Positions 1 to 6,900 of a stretch of DNA of 20,662 nucleotides are shown here, one piece after another; position 1 is the first letter of the stretch; every line of letters starts with the position of its first letter. A program made the translations under genes and the position numbers. The stretch covers positions 1 to 20,662 of the forward strand of contig JAKFXW010000038.1 in assembly GCA_021731185.1 (NCBI GenBank). The letters are read 5' to 3'. This DNA is from Gallionellaceae bacterium (lineage in GTDB: Bacteria > Pseudomonadota > Gammaproteobacteria > Burkholderiales > Gallionellaceae). The notes beneath the pieces are model-generated. The model searched no databases, was not told the DNA's origin, and saw nothing but the letters and a program-made list of their open reading frames with translations.

Positions 1-141
1 AACCTGTCCACGTTTATCCAACATGCGATATACGCCAGGCAGTAAGGGCAGGCTGGCTACCAATGTTTTAGGGTCAAACACCAATGCTTCAGGATCAAGC
101 ACCACAGGCGTATCGGGTTGTTGAGCGGGCGGCGTAGTCAT
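1..141 (-). CDS. uvrC: UvrC, excinuclease ABC subunit C (5' end only)
   Basis: Only the first 47 codons are in the window; the gene continues off the left edge. UvrC makes both incisions around DNA lesions in nucleotide excision repair, with UvrA and UvrB. The visible protein begins MTTPPAQQ, has a short acidic/proline-rich lead, and then reads LPLLPGVYRMLDKRGQV. That is the start of the N-terminal GIY-YIG nuclease domain, where the family reads LPxxPGVYxM. The ATG at 141 lies 6 nt after the stop of the uracil-DNA glycosylase gene, so the two are probably co-transcribed. No strong ribosome binding site is visible, which fits translational coupling. Identification rests on a short but characteristic segment. 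Confidence 0.85.
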   Translation of the reverse strand, partial: MTTPPAQQPDTPVVLDPEALVFDPKTLVASLPLLPGVYRMLDKRGQV

Positions 142-147
142 AGTGCT

Positions 148-882
148 TTATTTATCCACGCGATTCACATCATTCAAATATGTGCAAATATCACGGAAAA
201 CGGCATGGAACATCGCCTCATTCAAACGTTTAGTTTGCGTGTTGTAACGACTGCAATGGTAGCTGTCATATAAACGCAATCCATTGGGTAAGATGTGTTG
301 CGCGCCATGAGCAAATTTAAAATTCTTGTCACTCAATCCCTTGTCACTCAATCCCTGGTCACTCAATTCTTGGTCACTCAATTCTTGGTCACGTAATCTA
401 GGGGCACGCAAATCCAGCGTACGCAAAACAGCCGCATGTGCCACAGTCCCCAATGCCAGCACTGCCGCGCCATGAGGTAATTCGCGCAACTCATCTTTCA
501 GATAGACATTACACTGCTTCACCTCAGATGGTTCCGGTTTATTCTGTGGCGGCAAGCATCGCACGGCATTGGTGATGCGGCAATTACGCAAAGTTAACTG
601 TGGGTTTGGATTGTTCTCCACATCCAACGGCTCCGCGCTGCTGGAAAAACCAAATTTGTGTAATGTGGAATACAGTAAATTCCCTGCAAAATCACCCGTG
701 AATGGCCGTCCTGTTCGATTTGCACCATGCATACCGGGTGCTAAACCGACAATCAGAAAACGCGCATTCTCACTGCCAAATGAGGGTACTGGCCGCGCAT
801 AATAATCCGGTTGCGCTGCACGTACTTCATCTAGAAAATTTGCAAGCCGAGGGCACTGGCGACAGTCCATCGTAAATTTCAT
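148..882 (-). CDS. Uracil-DNA glycosylase, family 5 (UdgB)-like
   Basis: Predicted 244-residue enzyme that removes uracil, and in this family sometimes other deaminated bases, from DNA to start base excision repair. Motif 1 is at about residues 46-64: GLAPGMHGANRTGRPFTGD, close to the family 5 form GLAPAxHGxNRTGRxFTGD rather than the GExPG of family 4. Motif 2 near the C-terminus reads YHCSRYNTQTKRL. Cysteines C7 and C10 plus a later CRITNAVRC pair and KQC suit the 4Fe-4S cluster of families 4 and 5. The frame is open back to 1011, but that would overlap cysM and add a basic, non-family stretch. I chose the ATG at 882 (MKFTMDCRQCP), 13 nt after the cysM stop; an ATG four codons further in is also possible. 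Oddity: five 15-nt tandem repeats interrupt the domain at about residues 162-186. Confidence 0.85.
   Translation of the reverse strand: MKFTMDCRQCPRLANFLDEVRAAQPDYYARPVPSFGSENARFLIVGLAPGMHGANRTGRPFTGDFAGNLLYSTLHKFGFSSSAEPLDVENNPNPQLTLRNCRITNAVRCLPPQNKPEPSEVKQCNVYLKDELRELPHGAAVLALGTVAHAAVLRTLDLRAPRLRDQELSDQELSDQGLSDKGLSDKNFKFAHGAQHILPNGLRLYDSYHCSRYNTQTKRLNEAMFHAVFRDICTYLNDVNRVDK
326..400 (-). repeat. 15-bp tandem repeat, five units, inside the uracil-DNA glycosylase gene
   Basis: Units lie at 326-340, 341-355, 356-370, 371-385 and 386-400. The first two are identical, the third and fourth are identical, and the fifth is diverged. On the coding strand they read as pentapeptides of the type LSDQE, LSDQG and LSDKG. 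Because the unit is a multiple of three, a gain or loss of copies keeps the frame. The array lies before the C-terminal catalytic motif, probably in a surface loop. Confidence 0.95.
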
Positions 883-895
883 GATATGGTCACTA

Positions 896-1783
896 TCATG
901 CTGGGAACACACCTGTAGATAAATACCGATCCCCGCGATCACACACGATAAATACCAGTGTCGCATTTTTAACTTGCGCCGATATTTTAAGCGCAACCGC
1001 CAGTGCGCCACCGGATGAAATGCCGCAAAAAATGCCTTCCTCGCGCGCTAAGCGCCGCGTCATTTCTTCTGCCGCTGCTTGCCCCACGTTTTCTAAAAGA
1101 TCTACTCTGCGCGGCTCATAAATTTTTGGTAAATATGCGGTTGGCCATTTGCGTATGCCTGGAATCTGTGCACCCTCATCCGGTTGCACGCCGATAATTT
1201 GAATGGCTGGATTTTTTTCTTTAAAGTAGCAGGCACAACCCATAATGGTTCCAGTCGTACCCATGCTGCTGATGAAATGTGTGATGCGACCTTGTGTATC
1301 ACGCCAGATTTCGGGTGCTGTACCCTCATAATGCGACAGTGGATTGTCAGGATTAGCGAATTGATCCAAAATCACACCACGCCCTGCATCGCTCAGCTTT
1401 TCCGCTGTATCACGCGCCAACTCCATGCTGCCAGCTTTGTCAGTCAACACCAGTTCTGCACCGAAGGCACGCATACTTTGCCGACGTTCCATGCTTTGAT
1501 TTTCCGGCATCACCAACACCATTTTATAGCCGCGCATGGCAGCAGCCATCGCCAGCGCGATCCCGGTATTGCCGCTGGTCGCTTCAATCAAAGTATCGCC
1601 GGGTTTAATATCGCCACGCGCTTCTGCGCGTACAATCATATTTAATGCAGGGCGATCTTTAACCGAACCAGCCGGATTATTACCCTCCAGCTTGGCTAAA
1701 ATCACATTGCTGGTCGCGCCAGGAATGCGCTTGAGTTGCACCAGCGGCGTGTTGCCTACAAAATTTTCCAAGGTTGGATACAT
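896..1783 (-). CDS. cysM: Cysteine synthase B (CysM)
   Basis: PLP-dependent enzyme that makes cysteine from O-acetylserine and sulfide (thiosulfate in CysM of several bacteria). It is 295 residues, the usual length. The N-terminus reads YPTLENFVGNTPLVQLKRI. The PLP-binding lysine is in NPAGSVKDR, about residue 42. The substrate loop TSGNTG is near residues 69-74. A glycine-rich GTTGT phosphate-binding segment lies mid-protein, and a C-terminal GISSGGA carries the serine that contacts the pyridine nitrogen. The RRQSMRAFGAEL segment and short length favour CysM over CysK. Start: ATG at 1783, six bases after AGGAA. A TTG one codon upstream is too close to that site. It heads the cysM-udg-uvrC group, behind a candidate extended -10 promoter. 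Confidence 0.93.
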   Translation of the reverse strand: MYPTLENFVGNTPLVQLKRIPGATSNVILAKLEGNNPAGSVKDRPALNMIVRAEARGDIKPGDTLIEATSGNTGIALAMAAAMRGYKMVLVMPENQSMERRQSMRAFGAELVLTDKAGSMELARDTAEKLSDAGRGVILDQFANPDNPLSHYEGTAPEIWRDTQGRITHFISSMGTTGTIMGCACYFKEKNPAIQIIGVQPDEGAQIPGIRKWPTAYLPKIYEPRRVDLLENVGQAAAEEMTRRLAREEGIFCGISSGGALAVALKISAQVKNATLVFIVCDRGDRYLSTGVFPA

Positions 1784-1825
1784 CAATTATTCCTAACATT
1801 TATGTGTGATATGAGGCGAGTCGAT

Positions 1826-1834
1826 ATCTTACCA
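1826..1834 (-). promoter_or_regulatory. Candidate extended -10 promoter for cysM
   Basis: Read on the minus strand this is TGGTAAGAT: a TGn extension followed by a -10 hexamer TAAGAT (5 of 6 to consensus). The -35 region is weak. Transcription would begin about 35 nt before the cysM ATG. The site lies between the ComEA-like gene terminator and cysM, where a promoter is needed. Confidence 0.4.
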
Positions 1835-1849
1835 CTGCTCAATCACATA

Positions 1850-1885
1850 AATAAAAATCCCGCCTTGCTTACGCAGGGCGGGATT
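1850..1885 (-). terminator. Intrinsic terminator after the ComEA-like gene
   Basis: The + strand holds CCCGCCTTGC, a TTAC loop, then GCAGGGCGGG, a 10-bp stem with one G-U pair that outer AAT/ATT pairs extend. On the minus strand the stem is followed directly by TTTTTATTTAT. That is a classical rho-independent terminator, 24-59 nt past the ComEA-like stop codon. On the plus strand the trailing sequence is poor in T, so it works in one direction only. Confidence 0.85.
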
Positions 1886-1908
1886 GAACTCATGCAAAAA
1901 TAAAAATA

Positions 1909-2202
1909 TCAGTGCACGGCTTTTTTGCTAATTTTGGCTTTTGATTTTGATGACCCTACAGTCAATTCCGAGCGAATTTTACCCACTGATTTATTGCCGA
2001 AGCCCTTCACATTTTGCAAGTCATCTACGGATTTAAATGGACCGTTCTTTTTGCGATGGTCAAGAATTGCCTGCGCCTTGACAGGACCGATTCCATTGAC
2101 CCCGTCCAATTCTTCCTTGGTCGCGGTATTCAGATTAACCGCTGCCAGTGCGGCACTCGTAAGAATTAAATATGTGCACAAACCGAGCAATAATTTTTTC
2201 AT
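1909..2202 (-). CDS. ComEA-like secreted helix-hairpin-helix DNA-binding protein
   Basis: Small protein of 97 residues. Residues 1-20 form a signal peptide (MKKLLLGLCTYLILTSAALA, cleavage after ALA). A ComEA-type double helix-hairpin-helix domain follows, with VNLNTATKEEL at the start and the two hairpins GVNGIGPVKA and VKGFGNKSVG. The C-terminal tail is rich in Lys and Ser. ComEA proteins bind incoming double-stranded DNA in the periplasm during natural transformation. Short stand-alone versions are common in proteobacteria, and their role is not always tested. The frame is open further upstream, but the ATG at 2202 has GAGGGG ahead of it and gives a proper signal peptide. It is a single-gene unit with its own terminator; no other competence gene is next to it. 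Confidence 0.85.
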   Translation of the reverse strand: MKKLLLGLCTYLILTSAALAAVNLNTATKEELDGVNGIGPVKAQAILDHRKKNGPFKSVDDLQNVKGFGNKSVGKIRSELTVGSSKSKAKISKKAVH

Positions 2203-2312
2203 TACATTTCCCCTCACAAAGTGGCACATGCCGAGTACGAGATTATCGCATGACTCAGTAAATAAAAATCCTGCATAGTCATCTGGCTTATATCGCGCCA
2301 GATGCAATTCGC

Positions 2313-2318
2313 TATAAT
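2313..2318 (+). promoter_or_regulatory. Candidate -10 element for the surface-polysaccharide cluster
   Basis: A perfect TATAAT sits 32 nt ahead of the ATG at 2351. No good -35 hexamer lies 16-18 nt upstream, so an activator or another contact may be needed. The 148-nt gap from 2203 to 2350 separates divergent genes and must hold promoters for both; I see no convincing one for the ComEA-like gene. Confidence 0.4.
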
Positions 2319-2350
2319 GCCCACCTTTATTTATATCAGCATAAATTGTA

Positions 2351-3103
2351 ATGAGCACAAGGACACTCAACGCATCAGATCATCGCGTTATTCTGTGTAT
2401 GAAATGGGGTACAAAGTATGGGCCAGAATATGTGAATCGCCTGTATGCCATGGTGCGCCGTCATTTGCTGGGCGATTTCCAATTTGTTTGTTTAACGGAT
2501 CGCACCGAGGGCATACGCTCTGAAGTTGAATGTTTCCCCATTCCCTTGTTGAACTTACCGGATGGTTTGCCTGAGCGTGGCTGGAAAAAACTGACTACAT
2601 TTAGCGCTGATTTACATGGCTTGCACGGCACGGCACTTTTCTTAGATCTCGATGTAGTTATTACCGATAGCATTGATTGCTTCTTCGAATACCCTGGTGA
2701 ATTTCTCATCATCCACGATTGGAAAAGGCCTTGGCGGGTGACTGGAAATTCCTCGGTATATCGCTTTAAGATTGGCGCACACGCTGATGTGTTAACAGAA
2801 TTTCTGGCCACGCAGGAAGCGATCAGAAAAAAATTTCGTAATGAACAAGCCTATTTATCCGACGTATTGCATCGGCAAGGGCACTTGCAATATTGGCCCG
2901 CTGAATGGTGCAAAAGCTACAAATATCATTGCATCCCAGCGTGGCCTAGTAATTATTGGCGTGCCCCATTTATTCCAGATAAGGCGCGTATTTTAATTTT
3001 TCATGGTGAAGTCAATCCACCTGACGCGCTCAACGGAAATCGCAACCGCCGTTGGCGATACATGCGTACTGCACCGTGGATAGCCACGCATTGGTGTGAA
3101 TAA
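2351..3103 (+). CDS. Putative glycosyltransferase with a DxD motif
   Basis: Predicted 250-residue soluble protein with no signal peptide or membrane segment. FLDLDVVI at residues 97-104 (DLD at 99-101) is the acidic metal/nucleotide-sugar-binding motif of GT-A fold transferases. It follows a hydrophobic beta-strand, as in GT8-like and related families. HRVILCMKWGTKYGPEYVNRLY at the N-terminus and FHGEVNPPDA near the C-terminus also suit this group. Donor and acceptor cannot be told from sequence. The next gene, a phosphoethanolamine transferase, starts within a few bases of the stop, and an O-antigen ligase follows, so a role in lipopolysaccharide core or surface-glycan synthesis is likely. 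The ATG at 2351 has no clear Shine-Dalgarno sequence. Confidence 0.7.
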   Translation: MSTRTLNASDHRVILCMKWGTKYGPEYVNRLYAMVRRHLLGDFQFVCLTDRTEGIRSEVECFPIPLLNLPDGLPERGWKKLTTFSADLHGLHGTALFLDLDVVITDSIDCFFEYPGEFLIIHDWKRPWRVTGNSSVYRFKIGAHADVLTEFLATQEAIRKKFRNEQAYLSDVLHRQGHLQYWPAEWCKSYKYHCIPAWPSNYWRAPFIPDKARILIFHGEVNPPDALNGNRNRRWRYMRTAPWIATHWCE

Positions 3104-3110
3104 GGGCAAT

Positions 3111-4793
3111 GTGAAATATATGAACCTAATGCTACGTATTCGTTCAATGTTGAAACGGAAAGCCGGGTTTGAGTTACTCAATAAATATTTTTTCCATAAA
3201 CCATGGCTAGCCTTTGTGTTTTTGGCCATTGTTATACTTGGATGCGCCACCATTTTTGGATTGTTACGCCCGCTTGATGGCTTAAAATCATTCGTGTGGT
3301 TTATCTTGCTGGGGACATTTTTTATATTTGTTGACGACAAGACCAGTAAGAAATATCACCACTATTTATGCTGGACGGTGTTTTTGATTGTATTTATTGT
3401 TGACCTTGCGTCGCAAGGTGTGGTGAGACAGTTTTTTGGGGCAACCCCCCAACCCAATGTGATTGCCGAGGCCCTTGCAAACACCAACCCCAACGAAGCA
3501 AAAAATTTCATAATAGAGCAGCGCTATACAATTATTCGTTCTGTTGTTTTTGCATCCTTAAGCTTTTTCATTCTTACGATATTCAATAAAAAATATTTAA
3601 ACGTATTTCGGGTAGAGATAAGGAAAATAAATCGTATGGCATTCATTTTATTTTCACTCTTGATTATTGCCTTGCACTTTAACCCCACCATGTTGCGTCA
3701 ACAGCCTTTTTTAAGATGGTTTGTTATATTTGCTAGACATGCCGAAGCGCAAGAAGAAATGAGACATGTTAAAGACATTCGGAGTGCGATTGAATTCAAT
3801 CAAAGCAAGTGGAATTTAACAAGTCAGAACAATGAAAAAACAGTTGTGCTGGTAATCGGAGAAAGCGCTAATCGTAATAACTGGGGGCAATACGGCTATA
3901 GTCGACCAACAACTTTACCGCTCGAAAATACGTTAAAAAAATTACCTGGTAAAACAGTTTGGTTCGCTCAAGCCAAATCCTCCGAGGCGTTTACACTGTC
4001 CTCACTACAACAAGCGTTAACGTCGGCTACTAAAGCCAATCCAGACGCCTGGAAATCTTCTCCTGATATCATCATGCTGGCAAAAGCTGCGGGTTACCAT
4101 ATTACATGGCTGTCCAATCAACCCAGCAGTGAGGGATGGATTTCTTCCCTGGGTAAGAGTGCCGATGTTTATAAATTTATTAATCATGGCAATTGGCGTG
4201 ATAGTTCGGCCACCGATATGGATTTGTTGCCTGAACTAAAAAAACAATTGTTGGCAACACCACCCAACAAAGAACTCATTATTCTGCATCTACTCGGACA
4301 GCATTTTCACTATGCGTTGAGATGTCCTGAGGGTATTGCCCCCTATAGAAATATAGATGATGATTCCGTCATGTTGGAGATGCAGGCAACCGGCAAGCTA
4401 CCTTGGGTTCGACAGGCTCGCAATGATTATGATAATGCCACTTATTGTGGGGCTGTATTTTTGTCTGATGTCTTAACGCAAATCCACGAACAGCGCAAAC
4501 AAAGAGAGACCACTTTAATTTATTTTTCTGACCATGGACAGGAAGTGGGGCACACCCAAAACTTTTCAGGGCACAGCAATGCAAGTGAGCAAGGCTATAC
4601 CATCCCATTATTTATATGGAACAACAAAAACAAAAAAAGCAGCGCGCAAAAATTTTATAACACACCATTTTCTCTGGAGCACCTGGATCATTTGTTGCAG
4701 GACACACTGGGCATTCACAGCATTTGGTATGACAAAAATCTAGACCCGCTGCAATCCCCCGCTTATCCCAAAAATGGGGAGCGATCATCATAA
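3111..4793 (+). CDS. Phosphoethanolamine transferase, CptA/EptA family (sulfatase fold)
   Basis: Inner-membrane enzyme that moves phosphoethanolamine from phosphatidylethanolamine to lipopolysaccharide. About 560 residues. Five membrane segments lie near residues 32-50, 60-76, 86-101, 142-158 and 176-190. The periplasmic alkaline-phosphatase-like domain follows. Visible metal and catalytic elements are GESANR (E251), T295 in FTLSSLQQAL as likely nucleophile, HLLGQHFHY (H398, H400), SDHGQE (D474, H475) and SGHS (H488). The FTLSSLQQALT segment resembles CptA, which modifies core heptose, more than EptA, which modifies lipid A. The start is uncertain: GTG at 3111 has AAGGG four bases upstream, GTG at 3096 would overlap the previous gene, and ATG at 3120 is spaced too far from that site. 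The gene is tightly coupled to the glycosyltransferase before it and the ligase after it. Confidence 0.88.
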   Translation: MKYMNLMLRIRSMLKRKAGFELLNKYFFHKPWLAFVFLAIVILGCATIFGLLRPLDGLKSFVWFILLGTFFIFVDDKTSKKYHHYLCWTVFLIVFIVDLASQGVVRQFFGATPQPNVIAEALANTNPNEAKNFIIEQRYTIIRSVVFASLSFFILTIFNKKYLNVFRVEIRKINRMAFILFSLLIIALHFNPTMLRQQPFLRWFVIFARHAEAQEEMRHVKDIRSAIEFNQSKWNLTSQNNEKTVVLVIGESANRNNWGQYGYSRPTTLPLENTLKKLPGKTVWFAQAKSSEAFTLSSLQQALTSATKANPDAWKSSPDIIMLAKAAGYHITWLSNQPSSEGWISSLGKSADVYKFINHGNWRDSSATDMDLLPELKKQLLATPPNKELIILHLLGQHFHYALRCPEGIAPYRNIDDDSVMLEMQATGKLPWVRQARNDYDNATYCGAVFLSDVLTQIHEQRKQRETTLIYFSDHGQEVGHTQNFSGHSNASEQGYTIPLFIWNNKNKKSSAQKFYNTPFSLEHLDHLLQDTLGIHSIWYDKNLDPLQSPAYPKNGERSS

Positions 4794-4798
4794 AATTC

Positions 4799-6025
4799 TT
4801 GATTCCTCTTTACTTCCTGTGCTTCCTATTGGTTAGAGGAGCAACTGATGCAGGGTGGCTTGCGTTCACTATACTGGGCATATTTTGTCTGGCCTCTCCT
4901 ACAGCTCGTGCCCAAACATTGGCTGGCATAGGCGGCTGGACAAGGCAAGACACATTTGTTTCATTGGCGGTATCCAGTGTGTTTATTTTTAAACTAATCT
5001 CCACGCTATGGGCGGCTACCCCAAGGCTGGCGGTTGCAAATGCTATTTGGCATATTTATTTAATTACATGGCCACTGGTTTTTTTAGCAATGAGTTACTG
5101 CAAGCCAAAATTAAATCAAGCGTTACAGGCATTGGCTTGGGGACTGATATTGATCGGCGTGTGGAATATGTTTGCATTGCTCAACGAAGGTATCCCGCAG
5201 TATCACCAAGGTGCCTTTTTTAACATGAATAAAGGAATACTCGCGGAGTTAGTTTTAATTTCTGGCTCATGGCTTTTAATTGCGGCAACGAGTGACGACC
5301 AAAAAATGAATAGGCAATCAAGGTTTTTGTTTATTGTGGCTACTTTGTGCGCGTGGGTTGTTTTGTATACAACGGATAGACGAACTGAATGGATAGGATT
5401 TTTTGTTATCACAGTAATAATTGGCCTTTGGCGAATTCGCCATTTACTTAATTTAACTCGTTCACTCGCTTTATTAGCAGGATTGATGGTGATTGGCGTA
5501 GCATTCTTATATTTACGGCAAGAGCGATTATTGCTTGCTTACAATGAGGCCCTGCAATATTTCTCGCAGGCAGATAAAACAAATTCTATCGCTATTACAA
5601 CCGCAGTTGGAGCAAGATTGGAAATGTATCGACTGGGCATATCTGCCTTTTTGGACAATCCAATACTGGGTATGAGTGCAGGGGTACGACCCGATCTATT
5701 GCCACAATACGGTGGAGGGGGATTGGGAGGTGATCAGTTTCATCACCGACATTTTCATTCGGAGTTTATTCAAGCCCTTGCTGAAGGGGGAATTGTTTGG
5801 GCAACGACGTTCTTAATGGCGATTATTTATTTCATTCGCAAACTCATCCTCGAGCCATTTAAAACACAAGGCTTGGCATCTATGTTGGCGTTCGGTTTGG
5901 TCGCCAGTTTTATATTAGCTGGTTCGTTCAGTGCTTCGTTAATTTACAATCAGCCGATTGCAACATTTGTAGTGTTCTCAGCTTTCTTATGGGCAATTAT
6001 CAGGTTTAACCGCACTGGAAGTTAA
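4799..6025 (+). CDS. waaL: O-antigen ligase (WaaL / Wzy_C family)
   Basis: Predicted 408-residue multi-pass membrane protein with about ten to twelve hydrophobic segments. It should join undecaprenyl-linked O-antigen to lipid A-core on the periplasmic face. Family marks are DRRTEW at residues 193-198 (basic periplasmic loop), GARLEMYRLGISAFLDNPILG at about 271-291, and HFHSEFIQALAEGG at 318-331, whose histidine matches the essential one in WaaL. The Wzy polymerase family shares this layout, so a polymerase is a less likely alternative. The start is unusual. No ATG is available near the N-terminus; the first common start is TTG at 4799, five bases after the preceding stop. GGGGAG at 4776-4781 is better placed for ATC/ATA codons at 4787-4790. 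Translational coupling with the transferase gene is likely. Confidence 0.85.
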   Translation: MIPLYFLCFLLVRGATDAGWLAFTILGIFCLASPTARAQTLAGIGGWTRQDTFVSLAVSSVFIFKLISTLWAATPRLAVANAIWHIYLITWPLVFLAMSYCKPKLNQALQALAWGLILIGVWNMFALLNEGIPQYHQGAFFNMNKGILAELVLISGSWLLIAATSDDQKMNRQSRFLFIVATLCAWVVLYTTDRRTEWIGFFVITVIIGLWRIRHLLNLTRSLALLAGLMVIGVAFLYLRQERLLLAYNEALQYFSQADKTNSIAITTAVGARLEMYRLGISAFLDNPILGMSAGVRPDLLPQYGGGGLGGDQFHHRHFHSEFIQALAEGGIVWATTFLMAIIYFIRKLILEPFKTQGLASMLAFGLVASFILAGSFSASLIYNQPIATFVVFSAFLWAIIRFNRTGS

Positions 6026-6056
6026 CGTCGTGATGTACCCTTGAGCGATTTACTGC

Positions 6057-6833
6057 CTACAAAATCACGCGCCAATCCAACCCCTCATCTTGAGTCGCCA
6101 CTGCTACCCAATCTTCCGCACAGTTCAGCGCCGAGCTTAACGCTTGCCTAGCCAATTGAGGGGTGTTATTGGTGCGGCTCAAATGCGCCGCTACGATGTG
6201 TTGCAAGCGGCTATTGTCTAAGCTAGCCAGTAATGCGGCGGCATCGGCATTATTCAAATGACCATAGTTGCCCCCCACGCGCTGCTTGAGGCTATACGGA
6301 TAATGGCTGTCAGCCAGTAAATCGCTATCGTGATTGCATTCCAAAACCAGCGCATCGCAACCGCTTAATGTTGCTTCAATGTGCGGGGTGGAACGACCCG
6401 TATCGGTCAACACGCCTAATTTTTTGCTGCCCTCGCTGAACACAAATTGCACAGGCTCATTGGCATCATGCGGTACTGCGTAAGGCTGTATGTGTAAATC
6501 GAGAATGTTGAAGGCGTTGTGTGAATCAATCTCGGTCACGGAAGCCAGGCTGCTTAGTGTTTTGAATTGTGCGCGCAGCGTGCCATGCGTCAGCCACACT
6601 GGGATTGCATATTGGCGTGCCAGTCTAGCCACGCCAGAAATATGGTCACCATGTTCGTGCGTGACCACGATGCCACTTAAATTTTCGGGAGATAACTGCA
6701 AGCGTGCGAGACGTGCAACGGTGTCCGATACTTTGAAGCCACAATCCATCAGTACGCAGGTAGCGCCGGATTGCACTACGAACCCGTTGCCCTCACTGCC
6801 GCTGCCAAGAGAAGCGAAACGCATGATGGACAT
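6057..6833 (-). CDS. Metallo-beta-lactamase-fold hydrolase, YycJ/WalJ-like
   Basis: Predicted cytoplasmic protein of 258 residues. It opens with MRFASLGSGSEGNGFVV, typical of the YycJ subgroup. Metal ligands are visible: THEHGDH (H59, H61, D63, H64), PHDA (H122) and LTDTG (D144), followed by ECNHD and AAHLSRTNN near the C-terminus. Members of this group are single-strand or double-strand exonucleases, or uncharacterised hydrolases; the substrate here is not predictable. Start: ATG at 6833 (MSIMRF), with an equally good ATG three codons in at 6824. It is the third gene after dapA and bamC, starting about 67 nt past the bamC stop, so it may share their promoter. It converges on waaL with a 31-nt gap in which I see no terminator. 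Confidence 0.85.
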   Translation of the reverse strand: MSIMRFASLGSGSEGNGFVVQSGATCVLMDCGFKVSDTVARLARLQLSPENLSGIVVTHEHGDHISGVARLARQYAIPVWLTHGTLRAQFKTLSSLASVTEIDSHNAFNILDLHIQPYAVPHDANEPVQFVFSEGSKKLGVLTDTGRSTPHIEATLSGCDALVLECNHDSDLLADSHYPYSLKQRVGGNYGHLNNADAAALLASLDNSRLQHIVAAHLSRTNNTPQLARQALSSALNCAEDWVAVATQDEGLDWRVIL

Positions 6834-6900
6834 CTTTAAAAGCCAGCCATTTCCGTGCAGGAAAAACAAAGAGGCTTGTTGATGGCGGCGTGCATCAGCG

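Noticed and set aside
326..400. CRISPR-like array
   Set aside because: Units are 15 nt with no spacers and continue a reading frame; this is a tandem coding repeat.
883..1011. 43-residue N-terminal extension of the uracil-DNA glycosylase
   Set aside because: It overlaps the end of cysM, is basic and unlike the family, while MKFTMDCRQCP at 882 begins at the expected place just before the CxxC.
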